Below, piece after piece: positions 1-6,900 of a DNA stretch of 10,238 bases. Every line of letters starts with the position of its first letter. Position 1 is the first letter of the stretch. Below the pieces are notes generated by a model, which was not told the DNA's origin, did not search any database, and was given only the letters and a program-made list of their open reading frames with translations. The stretch is from an uncultured Prevotellaceae bacterium (GTDB lineage: Bacteria; Bacteroidota; Bacteroidia; Bacteroidales; Muribaculaceae), in the NCBI GenBank assembly GCA_947254205.1, contig CAMYCE010000077.1, positions 1 to 10,238 on the forward strand, written 5' to 3'. Position numbers and translations under genes: made by a program.

Positions 1-52
1 TTACTCAAAATAATTTGACAAAAACAAAGAAACCTAATGACCGATTTGGGTT
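1..52. repeat. Arm of a dispersed MITE-like repeat, cut by window edge
   Basis: These 52 bases are the exact reverse complement of 6900-6951, the left arm of the element described at 6900-7084. Identity stops at base 52, where the other copy reaches its own outer end, so this is the outer end of a second copy whose body lies off the left side of the window. It sits 40 bp past the stop codon of the leftward Lrp/AsnC gene, so like the other copy it is just 3' of a gene. The identity is seen directly; calling it a mobile element is inference. Confidence 0.75.
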
Positions 53-92
53 GAATCGTGTGTGCCATGAAATTGAGCCAACACGTGTGTCG

Positions 93-569
93 TTATTTCA
101 CTCCCTCGGGTTCGCGATAGATGGGGATTTCGCGACTGATGCTTTGGTCAAGCGAGATGAGTGTTTCGGTGGCTGTGACACCGGTGATGTGCTGAATTTT
201 GCCGTTGAGCAACTTCATGAGGTGCTGGTTGTCGTGGGCATAAAGTTTCACCAAGATGGTGTAGGGGCCTGTGGTGAAGTGACATTCTACCACTTCGTCT
301 ATTTTGAGCAGTTCGGGCACCACATCTCGATACATGGAGCCACGCTCGAGCTTGATGCCAATGTAGGTGCAGGTTGCATATCCCAGCACTTTGGCGTTGA
401 CATGATAGCCCGAGCCGGTGATGACCTTCATGTCGATCATGCGTTGAATGCGCTGATGTATTGCCGCTCTCGAAACTCCGCATTCTACCGCAACATCTTT
501 TGAAGGAATGCGAGCATTTTTCATGATGATTTCGAGAATCTTCTTGTCTAAGTTATCAATTTTTTCCAT
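93..569 (-). CDS. Lrp/AsnC family transcriptional regulator
   Basis: A 158-residue feast/famine regulator, the usual family length. Residues about 4-50 form the AsnC-type helix-turn-helix (the recognition part reads ECGVSRAAIHQRIQRM). The remainder is the RAM/AsnC effector-binding, oligomerising domain, ending in the conserved block TGVTATETLISLDQSI. Family members bind DNA as multimers and respond to amino acids or related small molecules; the ligand cannot be read from sequence. The frame is open to an upstream ATG at 590, but the methionine at 569 (MEKIDNLDKKI) matches how I remember Bacteroidales relatives beginning. A -7-like box (599-606) lies so close to 590 that the upstream ATG would leave almost no leader. 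The gene is separated from the tonB operon behind it by a terminator, so it is probably transcribed alone. Confidence 0.9.
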   Translation of the reverse strand: MEKIDNLDKKILEIIMKNARIPSKDVAVECGVSRAAIHQRIQRMIDMKVITGSGYHVNAKVLGYATCTYIGIKLERGSMYRDVVPELLKIDEVVECHFTTGPYTILVKLYAHDNQHLMKLLNGKIQHITGVTATETLISLDQSISREIPIYREPEGVK

Positions 570-598
570 TTTCAGGTGGTTTTGGTTCATTTGTGAGA

Positions 599-606
599 CA
601 AATATA
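599..606 (-). promoter_or_regulatory. Candidate -7 box for the Lrp/AsnC gene
   Basis: On the minus strand this reads TATATTTG, a perfect match to the Bacteroidota TAnnTTTG -7 consensus, 29 bp before the preferred start at 569. No TTTG is seen at the expected 19-21 bp spacing upstream, so only half the promoter is supported. Confidence 0.45.
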
Positions 607-709
607 GTGTTTTTTTGCGACTATTTGCTATTTCTAATATCAAAATGCTAAAAAAAACGCTATTTTTTGTTCTTTTGATGCTTTTGGGTGCGATTGGGGG
701 AGGGTCGTG

Positions 710-751
710 AAAAAAGCGTGAAGAAGATGCTGTGCATGCTTCTTCACGCTT
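710..751 (-). terminator. Rho-independent terminator of the tonB operon
   Basis: A perfect 13-bp stem pairs 714-726 (AAGCGTGAAGAAG) with 739-751. The apex adds ATGC/GCAT pairs (727-730 with 734-737) and one bulged base. Read leftward, the stem is followed at once by a run of T (plus-strand A run at 710-713). The hairpin starts 31 bp past the tonB stop codon, as expected for the end of a leftward transcript. The plus strand has no immediate T run, so it should act mainly in the leftward direction. Confidence 0.85.
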
Positions 752-781
752 GTGCTGTTTTTAAGGCGATTTAAGCCACGA

Positions 782-1636
782 TTATTTAAATCGCCATGTG
801 ATTGTGCCAATGCCCTCGGTTGTGCGATTCTTGGGCACCGAGAATGCGCTCTTGAGCGATTCTTGCTCGCAACTGCGACGCACGGCTTGATTGGCCCATG
901 CTGCGCCTGTGCCCGACACGGCTCGCGCTTTCACCACCTTGCCACGATTGTTCACGTGCACTTGCACCGTCACGCTGCCAATGCTTGGGCTGTGTGGTCG
1001 CCCCCAGTAGGCTACAGTGTAGCCCACCAGTCCACCCCCAAGGCTGGCGTGTCCCTGCACGGGGCCACTGTTGGAATTGCCGTCGGGCGAACCTTGACTC
1101 TTGCCGCTTCCATTGCCTTTAGCTCCAAATGCATTTTTCATCTTGCTATTGATGGCGTTGCTGGTCGATGAGGCTGTTGCGCGTTTCACGGCAGGTTTGG
1201 GCGCAGCGGGCTTGGGGTTGCTCTTGGCGGCTCCCGGTTTCACCACAGGTTCAGGCTTGGTGTCGTCTTTTTTCACCTTCATGGGCGATGGCTGCTTGGT
1301 GGTGATGGGCTGTGGTTGCACGGGCGACACTTGCCCTGCATCTTCACGGTCGTCGCCTTCGGGCTGTGGCTGGTCGCTCACATTGCTGGTTGCATCTTCA
1401 CTGGCGGCTTCGCTTGCATTGTCGGTGGGTGTGGGCTCGGCGATGTCGCCCAGTTTCACAAATTCTTCACCCCCCAATTCTTCGATGAATATAGAATCTT
1501 CATGTTGCACGATGGGGTCCATGCCTTCGGGCGGATATTGGAAGTGCAATTGGGTGAAGACGAGCAACAGCAACAATGCCGTGGTGAGCAGTGCCGTGAT
1601 GATAAATGCTGCTATTTCGCTTTTCTTGTTGTTCAT
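782..1636 (-). CDS. tonB: TonB-like energy transducer (TonB/TolA type)
   Basis: A 284-residue inner-membrane anchored periplasmic protein. Residues about 9-28 are one membrane segment (IIT-ALLTTALLLLLVFTQ) after a short cytoplasmic start. Residues about 60-215 are a low-complexity linker rich in Pro, Lys, Ser, Gly and acidic residues, fit to span the periplasm. Residues about 218-284 form the TonB C-terminal fold (SVTVQVHVNNRGKVVKARAV, ending ITWRFK). Such proteins carry proton-motive-force energy from ExbB-ExbD to outer-membrane TonB-dependent receptors. Its ATG overlaps the exbD stop codon (TAATG), which suggests translational coupling. A TolA-like role is possible, since the families are hard to separate by eye, but the C-terminal domain favours TonB. 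A terminator follows at 710-751. Confidence 0.85.
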   Translation of the reverse strand: MNNKKSEIAAFIITALLTTALLLLLVFTQLHFQYPPEGMDPIVQHEDSIFIEELGGEEFVKLGDIAEPTPTDNASEAASEDATSNVSDQPQPEGDDREDAGQVSPVQPQPITTKQPSPMKVKKDDTKPEPVVKPGAAKSNPKPAAPKPAVKRATASSTSNAINSKMKNAFGAKGNGSGKSQGSPDGNSNSGPVQGHASLGGGLVGYTVAYWGRPHSPSIGSVTVQVHVNNRGKVVKARAVSGTGAAWANQAVRRSCEQESLKSAFSVPKNRTTEGIGTITWRFK

Positions 1637-2157
1637 TATGGTTGGGTGTAGCCTGTAGTGGGGTTAACACTTGTGGCTGCATCGCCTGCTTGTGGCTGCG
1701 TTGAAGTTGCCTCGCTTGACGCGAAGCCTGGCGACGAGGGCTTGGTGGCGAGCACTATCTTGAGTCCCACTTTTGAGCCTTTGTCGAGCACTTCCACAAT
1801 TTTGCCATAGGGCACAGCCTCATCGGCATGCAGTGCTACAAATTGGTGTTCGATGTCGTTGCTGTTTTTCACCGAGAGCAAGAACCCTTCGAGTTGCTCT
1901 TGTGGCAGTGGCATGGGTTCGCTCTCTTTGAGCGAGTCGTTTTGTGTTACCCACATGTGTTGCAACGAGTCGATATAGACGCGGGTCGATGGCTTGAGCT
2001 GGGTGTTTTGACTGCTTTGGGGCAGGTTGATTTCCAGTGCCGAGGGAAACACAAAGGTTGATGTCACCATAAAGAAAATGAGCAACAGGAAGATAACGTC
2101 GGTCATCGACGCCATGCTAAACATTGACAGGGAGTCATGTTGTCGTTTTAATGCCAT
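1636..2157 (-). CDS. exbD: ExbD/TolR family biopolymer transport protein
   Basis: A 173-residue protein with the ExbD layout: short cytoplasmic N-terminus, one transmembrane helix at about 18-37 (MTDVIFLLLIFFMVTSTFVF) and a periplasmic domain to about residue 140. Asp20 at the head of the helix corresponds to the essential proton-carrying aspartate of ExbD/TolR. The family forms the channel with an ExbB pentamer and drives TonB. Residues about 141-173 are an unusual Ser/Thr/Ala/Pro/Gln-rich tail past the normal domain end. The gene lies 12 bp after exbB and its stop overlaps the tonB start, so the three subunits should be co-translated. Confidence 0.9.
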   Translation of the reverse strand: MALKRQHDSLSMFSMASMTDVIFLLLIFFMVTSTFVFPSALEINLPQSSQNTQLKPSTRVYIDSLQHMWVTQNDSLKESEPMPLPQEQLEGFLLSVKNSNDIEHQFVALHADEAVPYGKIVEVLDKGSKVGLKIVLATKPSSPGFASSEATSTQPQAGDAATSVNPTTGYTQP

Positions 2158-2169
2158 TTTCTTGATGCT

Positions 2170-2865
2170 TTATTTTGCGGGCTCGTTGAGCAAGTCCATG
2201 AATTCCATGGTGTTGCGCTCGAGCTTATTCATGATTTTATTAACACGGCTTGTGAGGAAGTTATAGGCAAAGAGTGCCGTGATGCCCACAATGAGACCTG
2301 CAACAGTTGTCACGAGAGCCTCATAGATGCCTTGTGAGAGAATGGTGACATTGGCACTTGAGCCTGCTCCTGCCAGTGCCATGAAGGCCTTGACCATGCC
2401 GGTTACTGTGCCCAAGAAACCAATCATGGGGGCACCGGCTGCAGTGGTGGCAAGCCAAGAGAAGCCTTTTTCGAGTCGAGCCACCTCGATGTTGCCCACA
2501 TTTTCAACAGTGACGAGCACATCGTTCATGGGGCGGCCAATGCGGCTCAAGCCTTTGGCAATCATGCGTGAATAGGGCTTGTTGGTTTTCTCACACAAGT
2601 TTTGTGCTTCTTGAATTTTGCCATTGTGCACAAAGTCTCTGATTTGTTGCATGAAGTCTTTGTCTTCTCGGCTCACGCTATTGATGGCAAAGCAACGTTC
2701 AAAGAAAATGTAGATACTCACGATGAGTAGAAGGGCGAGTGGGATCATGATCCAGCCCCCCTTGAGAGTGAGTTCCCACAGGTTGGCTTCGGTGGTCACG
2801 GCCGCTTGAGCGGTTGGTGCAGTAGTGGCACTCATTTGTGCCAATATTAAATTTAATGATGTCAT
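2170..2865 (-). CDS. exbB: MotA/TolQ/ExbB proton channel family protein
   Basis: A 231-residue inner-membrane protein with three predicted transmembrane helices at about 37-55, 138-162 and 183-205. The signature GAPMIGFLGTVTGMVKAF (residues 144-161) and the third-helix motif EALVTTVAGLIVGI (182-195) are those of the ExbB/TolQ/MotA channel family. Residues about 57-135 form the cytoplasmic loop. It is the proton-channel partner of ExbD, which follows 12 bp later. The N-terminal 30 residues are Ala/Thr-rich and could be a short periplasmic arm. Only 52 bp separate it from the pdxJ stop, with no terminator and no clear -7 box, so read-through from pdxJ is likely. Confidence 0.92.
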   Translation of the reverse strand: MTSLNLILAQMSATTAPTAQAAVTTEANLWELTLKGGWIMIPLALLLIVSIYIFFERCFAINSVSREDKDFMQQIRDFVHNGKIQEAQNLCEKTNKPYSRMIAKGLSRIGRPMNDVLVTVENVGNIEVARLEKGFSWLATTAAGAPMIGFLGTVTGMVKAFMALAGAGSSANVTILSQGIYEALVTTVAGLIVGITALFAYNFLTSRVNKIMNKLERNTMEFMDLLNEPAK

Positions 2866-2917
2866 TGTGGTTGCGATTGTTTATATCGTGATAGTTTTTT
2901 TTTGAGATGTTCAGTTG

Positions 2918-3634
2918 TTATTCTAAGCAAGTTTTATAGGCCTTAATCGTGTTTTCGAGTCCTAAATAAAGGGCATCGCTAATGAGCTGGTGACCTATCG
3001 ACACTTCTTGCAAGTGAGCAACGTGTTGCTTGAAAAATTTGAGGTTTTCGAGTCCCAAGTCATGACCTGCATTAATGCCCAGTCCTGCATTGTGGGCGGC
3101 TTCGGCAGCCTCGACAAAGGGGGCTACAGCAGCTTCGGGGTTGGAGTGAAAGCCGGCTGCATAGGGCTCGGTGTAGAGCTCAATGCGGTCGGTGCCGGTT
3201 TTGGCGGCTTGGCGTATGTTCTCAATATCGGTGCTCACAAAAATGCTGGTGCGTATTCCGGCATCTTTCAAGCGGTCTACGATTGAGGTCAAAAATTCCA
3301 TGTTGGGAGCTATTTCCCAGCCTGCCGACGAGGTGAGAGCGTCGGGGGCATCGGGCACCAAGGTCACTTGCGAGGGCTTGACCAAAGTCACCAGTTTCAA
3401 GAAATCGTCGCTGGGATAGCCCTCGATGTTAAACTCTGTGCGTATGAGCGGACGCAGTGCCAGCACATCGGCACGTTTAATGTGGCGTTCATCGGGGCGT
3501 GGGTGCACTGTGATGCCGTTGGCACCAAAGCGCTCACAGTCGAGTGCAACTTGGAGCACGTTGGGCACATTGCCGCCGCGTGCATTGCGCAAGGTTGCTA
3601 CTTTGTTGATATTGACACTTAAATTTATCATCAC
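2918..3634 (-). CDS. pdxJ: Pyridoxine 5'-phosphate synthase PdxJ
   Basis: Condenses 1-deoxy-xylulose 5-phosphate with 3-amino-2-oxopropyl phosphate to give pyridoxine 5'-phosphate in the DXP-dependent vitamin B6 pathway; cytosolic TIM barrel. The 238-residue length is normal. It begins with the family block LSVNINKVATLRNARGG and carries HPRPDERHI (His44, His51), NIEGYP (Glu71) and INAGHDL (His191), which match the catalytic His/Glu/His set of PdxJ. Two adjacent ATGs (3634 and 3631) are possible starts; relatives usually begin one residue before the LSVNINK block's short lead, which favours the second, a difference of one residue. It is the first gene of the leftward operon leading into exbB-exbD-tonB and is divergent from nadK. 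Confidence 0.97.
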   Translation of the reverse strand: MMINLSVNINKVATLRNARGGNVPNVLQVALDCERFGANGITVHPRPDERHIKRADVLALRPLIRTEFNIEGYPSDDFLKLVTLVKPSQVTLVPDAPDALTSSAGWEIAPNMEFLTSIVDRLKDAGIRTSIFVSTDIENIRQAAKTGTDRIELYTEPYAAGFHSNPEAAVAPFVEAAEAAHNAGLGINAGHDLGLENLKFFKQHVAHLQEVSIGHQLISDALYLGLENTIKAYKTCLE

Positions 3635-3696
3635 TCACAATAATTATTGAAGTTTTTGCAGGTGGTTTTGGGGTAGTTTTGGAGTTTCATAGGCTC

Positions 3697-3720
3697 AATT
3701 TACAATTTAATTTGTAAATT
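3697..3720. promoter_or_regulatory. Palindrome between divergent pdxJ and nadK
   Basis: AATTTACAA (3697-3705) and TTGTAAATT (3712-3720) form a perfect 9-bp inverted repeat around a 6-base spacer. A further GGC/GCC pair lies just outside it (3692-3694 with 3723-3725). The right half overlaps TAAATTTG (3715-3722), a perfect match to the Bacteroidota -7 consensus facing nadK, though no TTTG is found 19-21 bp upstream. The site resembles an operator for a dimeric regulator, but the region is AT-rich and the function is inferred. Confidence 0.4.
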
Positions 3721-3749
3721 TGCCACTACCCGGTCACTTTGCCTTGTTG

Positions 3750-3784
3750 CAAAGATAAGGAATAAAAGTAAAAGAGGATACAAA
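3750..3784 (-). promoter_or_regulatory. Candidate promoter for the pdxJ operon
   Basis: On the minus strand, TATCTTTG (plus 3750-3757) matches the TAnnTTTG -7 box. TTTG (plus 3781-3784) lies upstream at a 23-bp spacing, slightly longer than the usual 19-21. It would give a leader of about 110 nt before pdxJ and run through the palindrome at 3697-3720. The hydrolase gene has the same arrangement at 8505-8539, which raises confidence a little. Confidence 0.45.
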
Positions 3785-3828
3785 AACGCTTAAAATCACG
3801 TGTCCTTATATTATTTTTAGATTGATTT

Positions 3829-4701
3829 ATGAAAATTGCAATTTTTGGCAACGCCTATCAGCACAAGTCGCTTCCCTATGTCAACAACCTCTTGCAAGAG
3901 TTGCTCAAGCAAGGGGTAGAGGTGATGATCGAACGCTCGTTTCACGACTTTTTGTGCAGTAATTCTCTCTCGGCACTTCATGCAGTGAGCACCTTCGACA
4001 GTCACAGTATGCTCGATGCCGACATGGTGTTTAGCATTGGAGGCGATGGCACTTTCTTGCGCACTGCCCATGTGGCGGCACGGCACGACCTGCCCATCAT
4101 GGGGTTCAATGCCGGTCACTTGGGCTACTTGGCCACGGCTACCATTGAGGAGGCTTGTGGTGTTGTGAATCGTGTGCTTGAGCGCGACTATTTCATTGAA
4201 AATCGCACGATGTTGGCTTTGGGGCTTGAAAGTGGTGTTGAACCTCGGCATCGCCATGCGCTCAACGAGATTGCAATTTTGAGGCAAGACACCTCGTCGA
4301 TGATTGAGGTGGAGGTGAACGTGGGCAACACGCCACTCACCACCTACAAAGGCGATGGACTGCTGGTGTGCACCCCCACAGGCTCAACTGCCTATAACTT
4401 GAGTGTTGGGGGGCCTGTGCTTGAACCCCTCACACAATGTGTGGTGTTGTCGCCCATTTCTCCACACTCGCTCACGATGCGCCCTGTTGTGATTCGCGAT
4501 AGCCACCATCTCACCATCACCACGCGCAGCCGTGCCTCGCTCTATCAGGTGAGTGTTGATGGTGAAACGGCAAATTTGCCCAGTGGCACCACGTTGCACA
4601 TTGGCAAGGCTCCTTTTTGTGCCCATGTTGTGCAACTCAATGGGCATGATTTTGCCAGCACTTTGCGCTCCAAGCTCATGTGGGGTAAAGACAACCGATA
4701 A
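3829..4701 (+). CDS. nadK: NAD kinase
   Basis: Phosphorylates NAD+ to NADP+ with ATP or polyphosphate in the cytosol, the only route to NADP. The 290-residue protein has the diagnostic GGDGT motif at 71-75 (Asp73 catalytic), then FNAGHLGYLA (93-102), LNE (145-147) and TPTGSTAYNLSVGGP (from 182), with the C-terminal SVDGE block of the NAD kinase fold. Length and motif order are normal. The ATG at 3829 gives MKIAIFGN, the first beta strand of the Rossmann-like domain. A 194-bp intergenic region separates it from divergent pdxJ. The next gene starts 17 bp after its stop and is probably co-transcribed. Confidence 0.97.
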   Translation: MKIAIFGNAYQHKSLPYVNNLLQELLKQGVEVMIERSFHDFLCSNSLSALHAVSTFDSHSMLDADMVFSIGGDGTFLRTAHVAARHDLPIMGFNAGHLGYLATATIEEACGVVNRVLERDYFIENRTMLALGLESGVEPRHRHALNEIAILRQDTSSMIEVEVNVGNTPLTTYKGDGLLVCTPTGSTAYNLSVGGPVLEPLTQCVVLSPISPHSLTMRPVVIRDSHHLTITTRSRASLYQVSVDGETANLPSGTTLHIGKAPFCAHVVQLNGHDFASTLRSKLMWGKDNR

Positions 4702-4718
4702 AGCACACACGGTGAGGC

Positions 4719-5423
4719 ATGAAGTATTTTCTCGATGATCCTCGACTGGGGCGTGTTTATATCTTAGTTCGCCCTCAAGCTCGTCGCCTCATTGCACGGT
4801 GGAAGGACGGGCATGTCAATCTCACCATTCCTGTGGATTTATCGGCCGAGCGTGTGTGCAACTTTTTAAAAGAAAATGCCGAGAAAATAGCGGCGATGCC
4901 TCGCCATGAGGTGCAATATTGGGTTGGGCAGGAAATTCAATGCTGGAATTGCAGTGTGGTGATTGGCGAGCAACGAGTGTTGCCCAATAGATTGGTGTTT
5001 GGGCACGAGGGCTCGCGTCTCTACTTGAATGTGCCACAAGGCATCGACATGAACAACGAAGGCGTGAAGCGCTCCATTTCGGCAACATTGCAAGCGTTGA
5101 TGAGCGATAAGGCGCAGGAATTGCTCTTGCCCTATGCCCACAATGTAGCCAGCCGTGTTGAGGTGAAGCCTCAAGGCTTTGAAGTGGGGCGTGGCATGAA
5201 AAAACTGGGGCATTGCACCCGTGGCGGGGTGATTCAGTTGTCGCGCAATGTGATGTTTTTGCCAGCCGAGTTGGTCGATTTAATCATTTGCCATGAGTTG
5301 GCGCATCTCACCCATTTCAACCATTCGCCTCAATTTCATGAATTGGTCAACCAATATCTTGGAGGGCGTGAAAAAGAACTGGAGCGCAAGCTCAAATCGT
5401 TCCGGTGGCCCATCGTGGGTTGA
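4719..5423 (+). CDS. YgjP-like (DUF45) zinc metallopeptidase
   Basis: A 234-residue soluble protein of the YgjP/SprT-like metallopeptidase family (DUF45). The zincin motif is CHELAHLTHFNHS: His192, Glu193 and His196 form HExxH, with His202 as the likely third ligand and His207 nearby. The preceding block KLGHCTRGGVIQLSRNVMFL, in which strands lead to the helix carrying HExxH, is typical of the family. Relatives are widespread, but their cellular role is poorly defined; in some genomes they neighbour restriction or repair genes, which is not the case here. GGTGAGG just before the ATG is a plausible ribosome binding site, unusually good for this window. It lies 17 bp after nadK and converges on the LysM gene, 3 bp away, with no visible terminator. 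Confidence 0.88.
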   Translation: MKYFLDDPRLGRVYILVRPQARRLIARWKDGHVNLTIPVDLSAERVCNFLKENAEKIAAMPRHEVQYWVGQEIQCWNCSVVIGEQRVLPNRLVFGHEGSRLYLNVPQGIDMNNEGVKRSISATLQALMSDKAQELLLPYAHNVASRVEVKPQGFEVGRGMKKLGHCTRGGVIQLSRNVMFLPAELVDLIICHELAHLTHFNHSPQFHELVNQYLGGREKELERKLKSFRWPIVG

Positions 5424-5426
5424 TGG

Positions 5427-6431
5427 CTACCGCAGTTTAATCTCTTGGCCCGCTTGCAATGTGCTGCCACCATCGAGGTGGTTGTATTTGAGAATGCTGT
5501 GCAGTCTCACACCAAAGTCTTGTGCGATGCTCCATGGAGTGTCGCCCTCGCGAGCAGTGTAGAAGTCGAAACCTTGAGGAGCTTGCCGGGCTTTTTTCTC
5601 TACCCACACTTTATCGCCTGTGGCTGGCACAGTGCTTGAGTCGTCGATGTCGTTAAATTCACGCAACTTGTTGGGCTTGAGATTAAATTCAAGAGCAATG
5701 CTCTCATAGGTGTCGCCTCGCAGGGCTGTCACATAGTGCAAACCCCACTTGCGATGCACATGGTGCAGGAACTCTACCTTCTTGAGTTGCTTGCGATGGG
5801 TTTCGGCATCATTTTCTTGTGTAGATGATTCGTTGCCTTTGAGCTTGGTGCGCTTGGCGATTAAGGGCTGACCGTTGTCGTATTGAAATAGCTCATATTT
5901 CTCGATGAGGCTGATGAGCAGGGCAGGATAGGCCTTGTCTTCGGCATAGCCACAGTCGCTCAAGCCTTGCGCCCAGCCCTTGTAGTCGGTGATGGGCAGG
6001 TCGTAGAGTCGGGCATAGCGTTTGCCTTGCAGGAATCGTGCATGGTCGAGAAACGAGTCTTCGTCTTTGTCATATTGGCGGTAGCAAATGCTACTGGCCG
6101 AGTCGCCCACTATGGCGCGAGGCCCTTTCCAGCTGCGATGGCACTTGATGCCAAAGTGGTTGTGGGCATTGCGGGCAAGATTGCTTTGCCCCGCTCCACT
6201 CTCAAGCAACCCTTGTGCAAGCGTGATGCTGGCAGGAATGCCATATTGCTGAGCATGAGCAATGGCAATGCTCTTGTGCCGGTCGATATAGTTGAGAAAT
6301 TGTGCCGAGAGGCGTTGAGAAACAGCTTGAGGTGTGCCTATGAGCATTAAAATCAACAAAAAGTTGATTTTAAGGTTGCAGTTCCAAAAATTATGAATAT
6401 ATTTGTATAATTGATAATTTTTTAGCTTCAT
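5427..6431 (-). CDS. Secreted glucosaminidase with two LysM repeats
   Basis: A 334-residue cell-wall hydrolase. Residues about 22-38 are a signal peptide core (INFLLILMLIGTPQAVS) with likely cleavage near AVS-Q. Residues about 43-182 are a FlgJ/GH73-type N-acetylglucosaminidase domain, with catalytic Glu77 in LAQGLLESGAGQSNLA and the later HFGIKC and YDKDEDSFLDHARFL blocks. Two LysM peptidoglycan-binding repeats follow a charged linker at about 232-278 and 289-334. It should cleave peptidoglycan in the periplasm. The ATG at 6431 overlaps the cdd start codon. The next ATG (6347, residue 29) would destroy the signal peptide, so the first is preferred despite its long N-region. A -7-like box lies at 6452-6459, inside cdd. 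Confidence 0.9.
   Translation of the reverse strand: MKLKNYQLYKYIHNFWNCNLKINFLLILMLIGTPQAVSQRLSAQFLNYIDRHKSIAIAHAQQYGIPASITLAQGLLESGAGQSNLARNAHNHFGIKCHRSWKGPRAIVGDSASSICYRQYDKDEDSFLDHARFLQGKRYARLYDLPITDYKGWAQGLSDCGYAEDKAYPALLISLIEKYELFQYDNGQPLIAKRTKLKGNESSTQENDAETHRKQLKKVEFLHHVHRKWGLHYVTALRGDTYESIALEFNLKPNKLREFNDIDDSSTVPATGDKVWVEKKARQAPQGFDFYTAREGDTPWSIAQDFGVRLHSILKYNHLDGGSTLQAGQEIKLR
6376..6406 (+). promoter_or_regulatory. Promoter of cdd, inside the LysM gene
   Basis: GTTG (6376-6379) and TATATTTG (6399-6406) are spaced 19 bp apart, a good fit to the Bacteroidota TTTG / TAnnTTTG promoter. Transcription would begin about 15-20 bp before the cdd ATG at 6430. The promoter lies within the signal-peptide codons of the opposite-strand LysM gene. 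Confidence 0.65.
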
Positions 6432-6900
6432 GACAGAGAAAAATATCTCTACAAAGATACAAGTTTTTGCTTACAATGAGTTGAGCTGTGAGTACCAAAA
6501 GTTGGTTGACCTTGCCAAAGAAGCCACCAAGAGTAGCTACACCCCCTATAGCCACTTCAATGTGGGGGCGGCCATTTTGCTTGAAAATGGCGTGATGATT
6601 AAAGGCTCCAATCAAGAAAATGCAGCTTTCCCTGTAGGCATCTGTGCCGAGCGCAGTGCTTGCTTCAATGCAGGCGCCAACTATCCCTGCGTGGCATTCA
6701 CGGCAATAGCTATCACTGCATTTCAAAACGGCGACTTTGTCGAAGATCCTTGCTCGCCTTGTGGCGTGTGTCGCCAAGCCTTGCTTGAATTTGAGGTTCG
6801 GGCAGGTCGGCCCATTCACATTTTGCTTGTGGGTCGTGACAAAATCTATCACATTGTGGGCATGAAGAGCTTGCTCCCCTTGAGTTTCACCGAGTTTTAA
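6430..6900 (+). CDS. cdd: Cytidine deaminase
   Basis: Deaminates cytidine and deoxycytidine to uridine and deoxyuridine in pyrimidine salvage; cytosolic, zinc-dependent. The 156-residue protein has the family's order of motifs: SSYTPYSHFNVGAA (35-48), the substrate-contacting GSNQENAAFP (59-68), CAER (Cys72 zinc ligand, Glu74 proton shuttle) and PCGVCRQ (Cys111 and Cys114 zinc ligands). This is the three-cysteine homotetrameric type. The ATG at 6430 gives a length normal for Bacteroidales relatives and sits 23 bp after a good promoter. The stop codon is the edge of the repeat element that follows, so the insertion lies exactly at the gene end without altering the protein. Confidence 0.96.
   Translation: MTEKNISTKIQVFAYNELSCEYQKLVDLAKEATKSSYTPYSHFNVGAAILLENGVMIKGSNQENAAFPVGICAERSACFNAGANYPCVAFTAIAITAFQNGDFVEDPCSPCGVCRQALLEFEVRAGRPIHILLVGRDKIYHIVGMKSLLPLSFTEF
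6452..6459 (-). promoter_or_regulatory. Candidate -7 box of the glucosaminidase/LysM gene
   Basis: The minus strand reads TATCTTTG, a perfect TAnnTTTG match, 20 bp before the ATG at 6431. No TTTG is present at the normal upstream spacing. It lies inside cdd codons 8-10, so the two divergent transcripts would overlap at their 5' ends. Confidence 0.45.

Noticed and set aside
1101..1658. Rightward 185-codon open frame opposite tonB
   Set aside because: It is the antisense of the Pro/Ser/Lys-rich TonB linker and has the low-complexity hydrophobic look expected of such a shadow; tonB has domain evidence and operon context.
3638..3649. CAATAATTATTG palindrome just before pdxJ
   Set aside because: A 12-bp AT-only core is expected by chance in this AT-rich gap.
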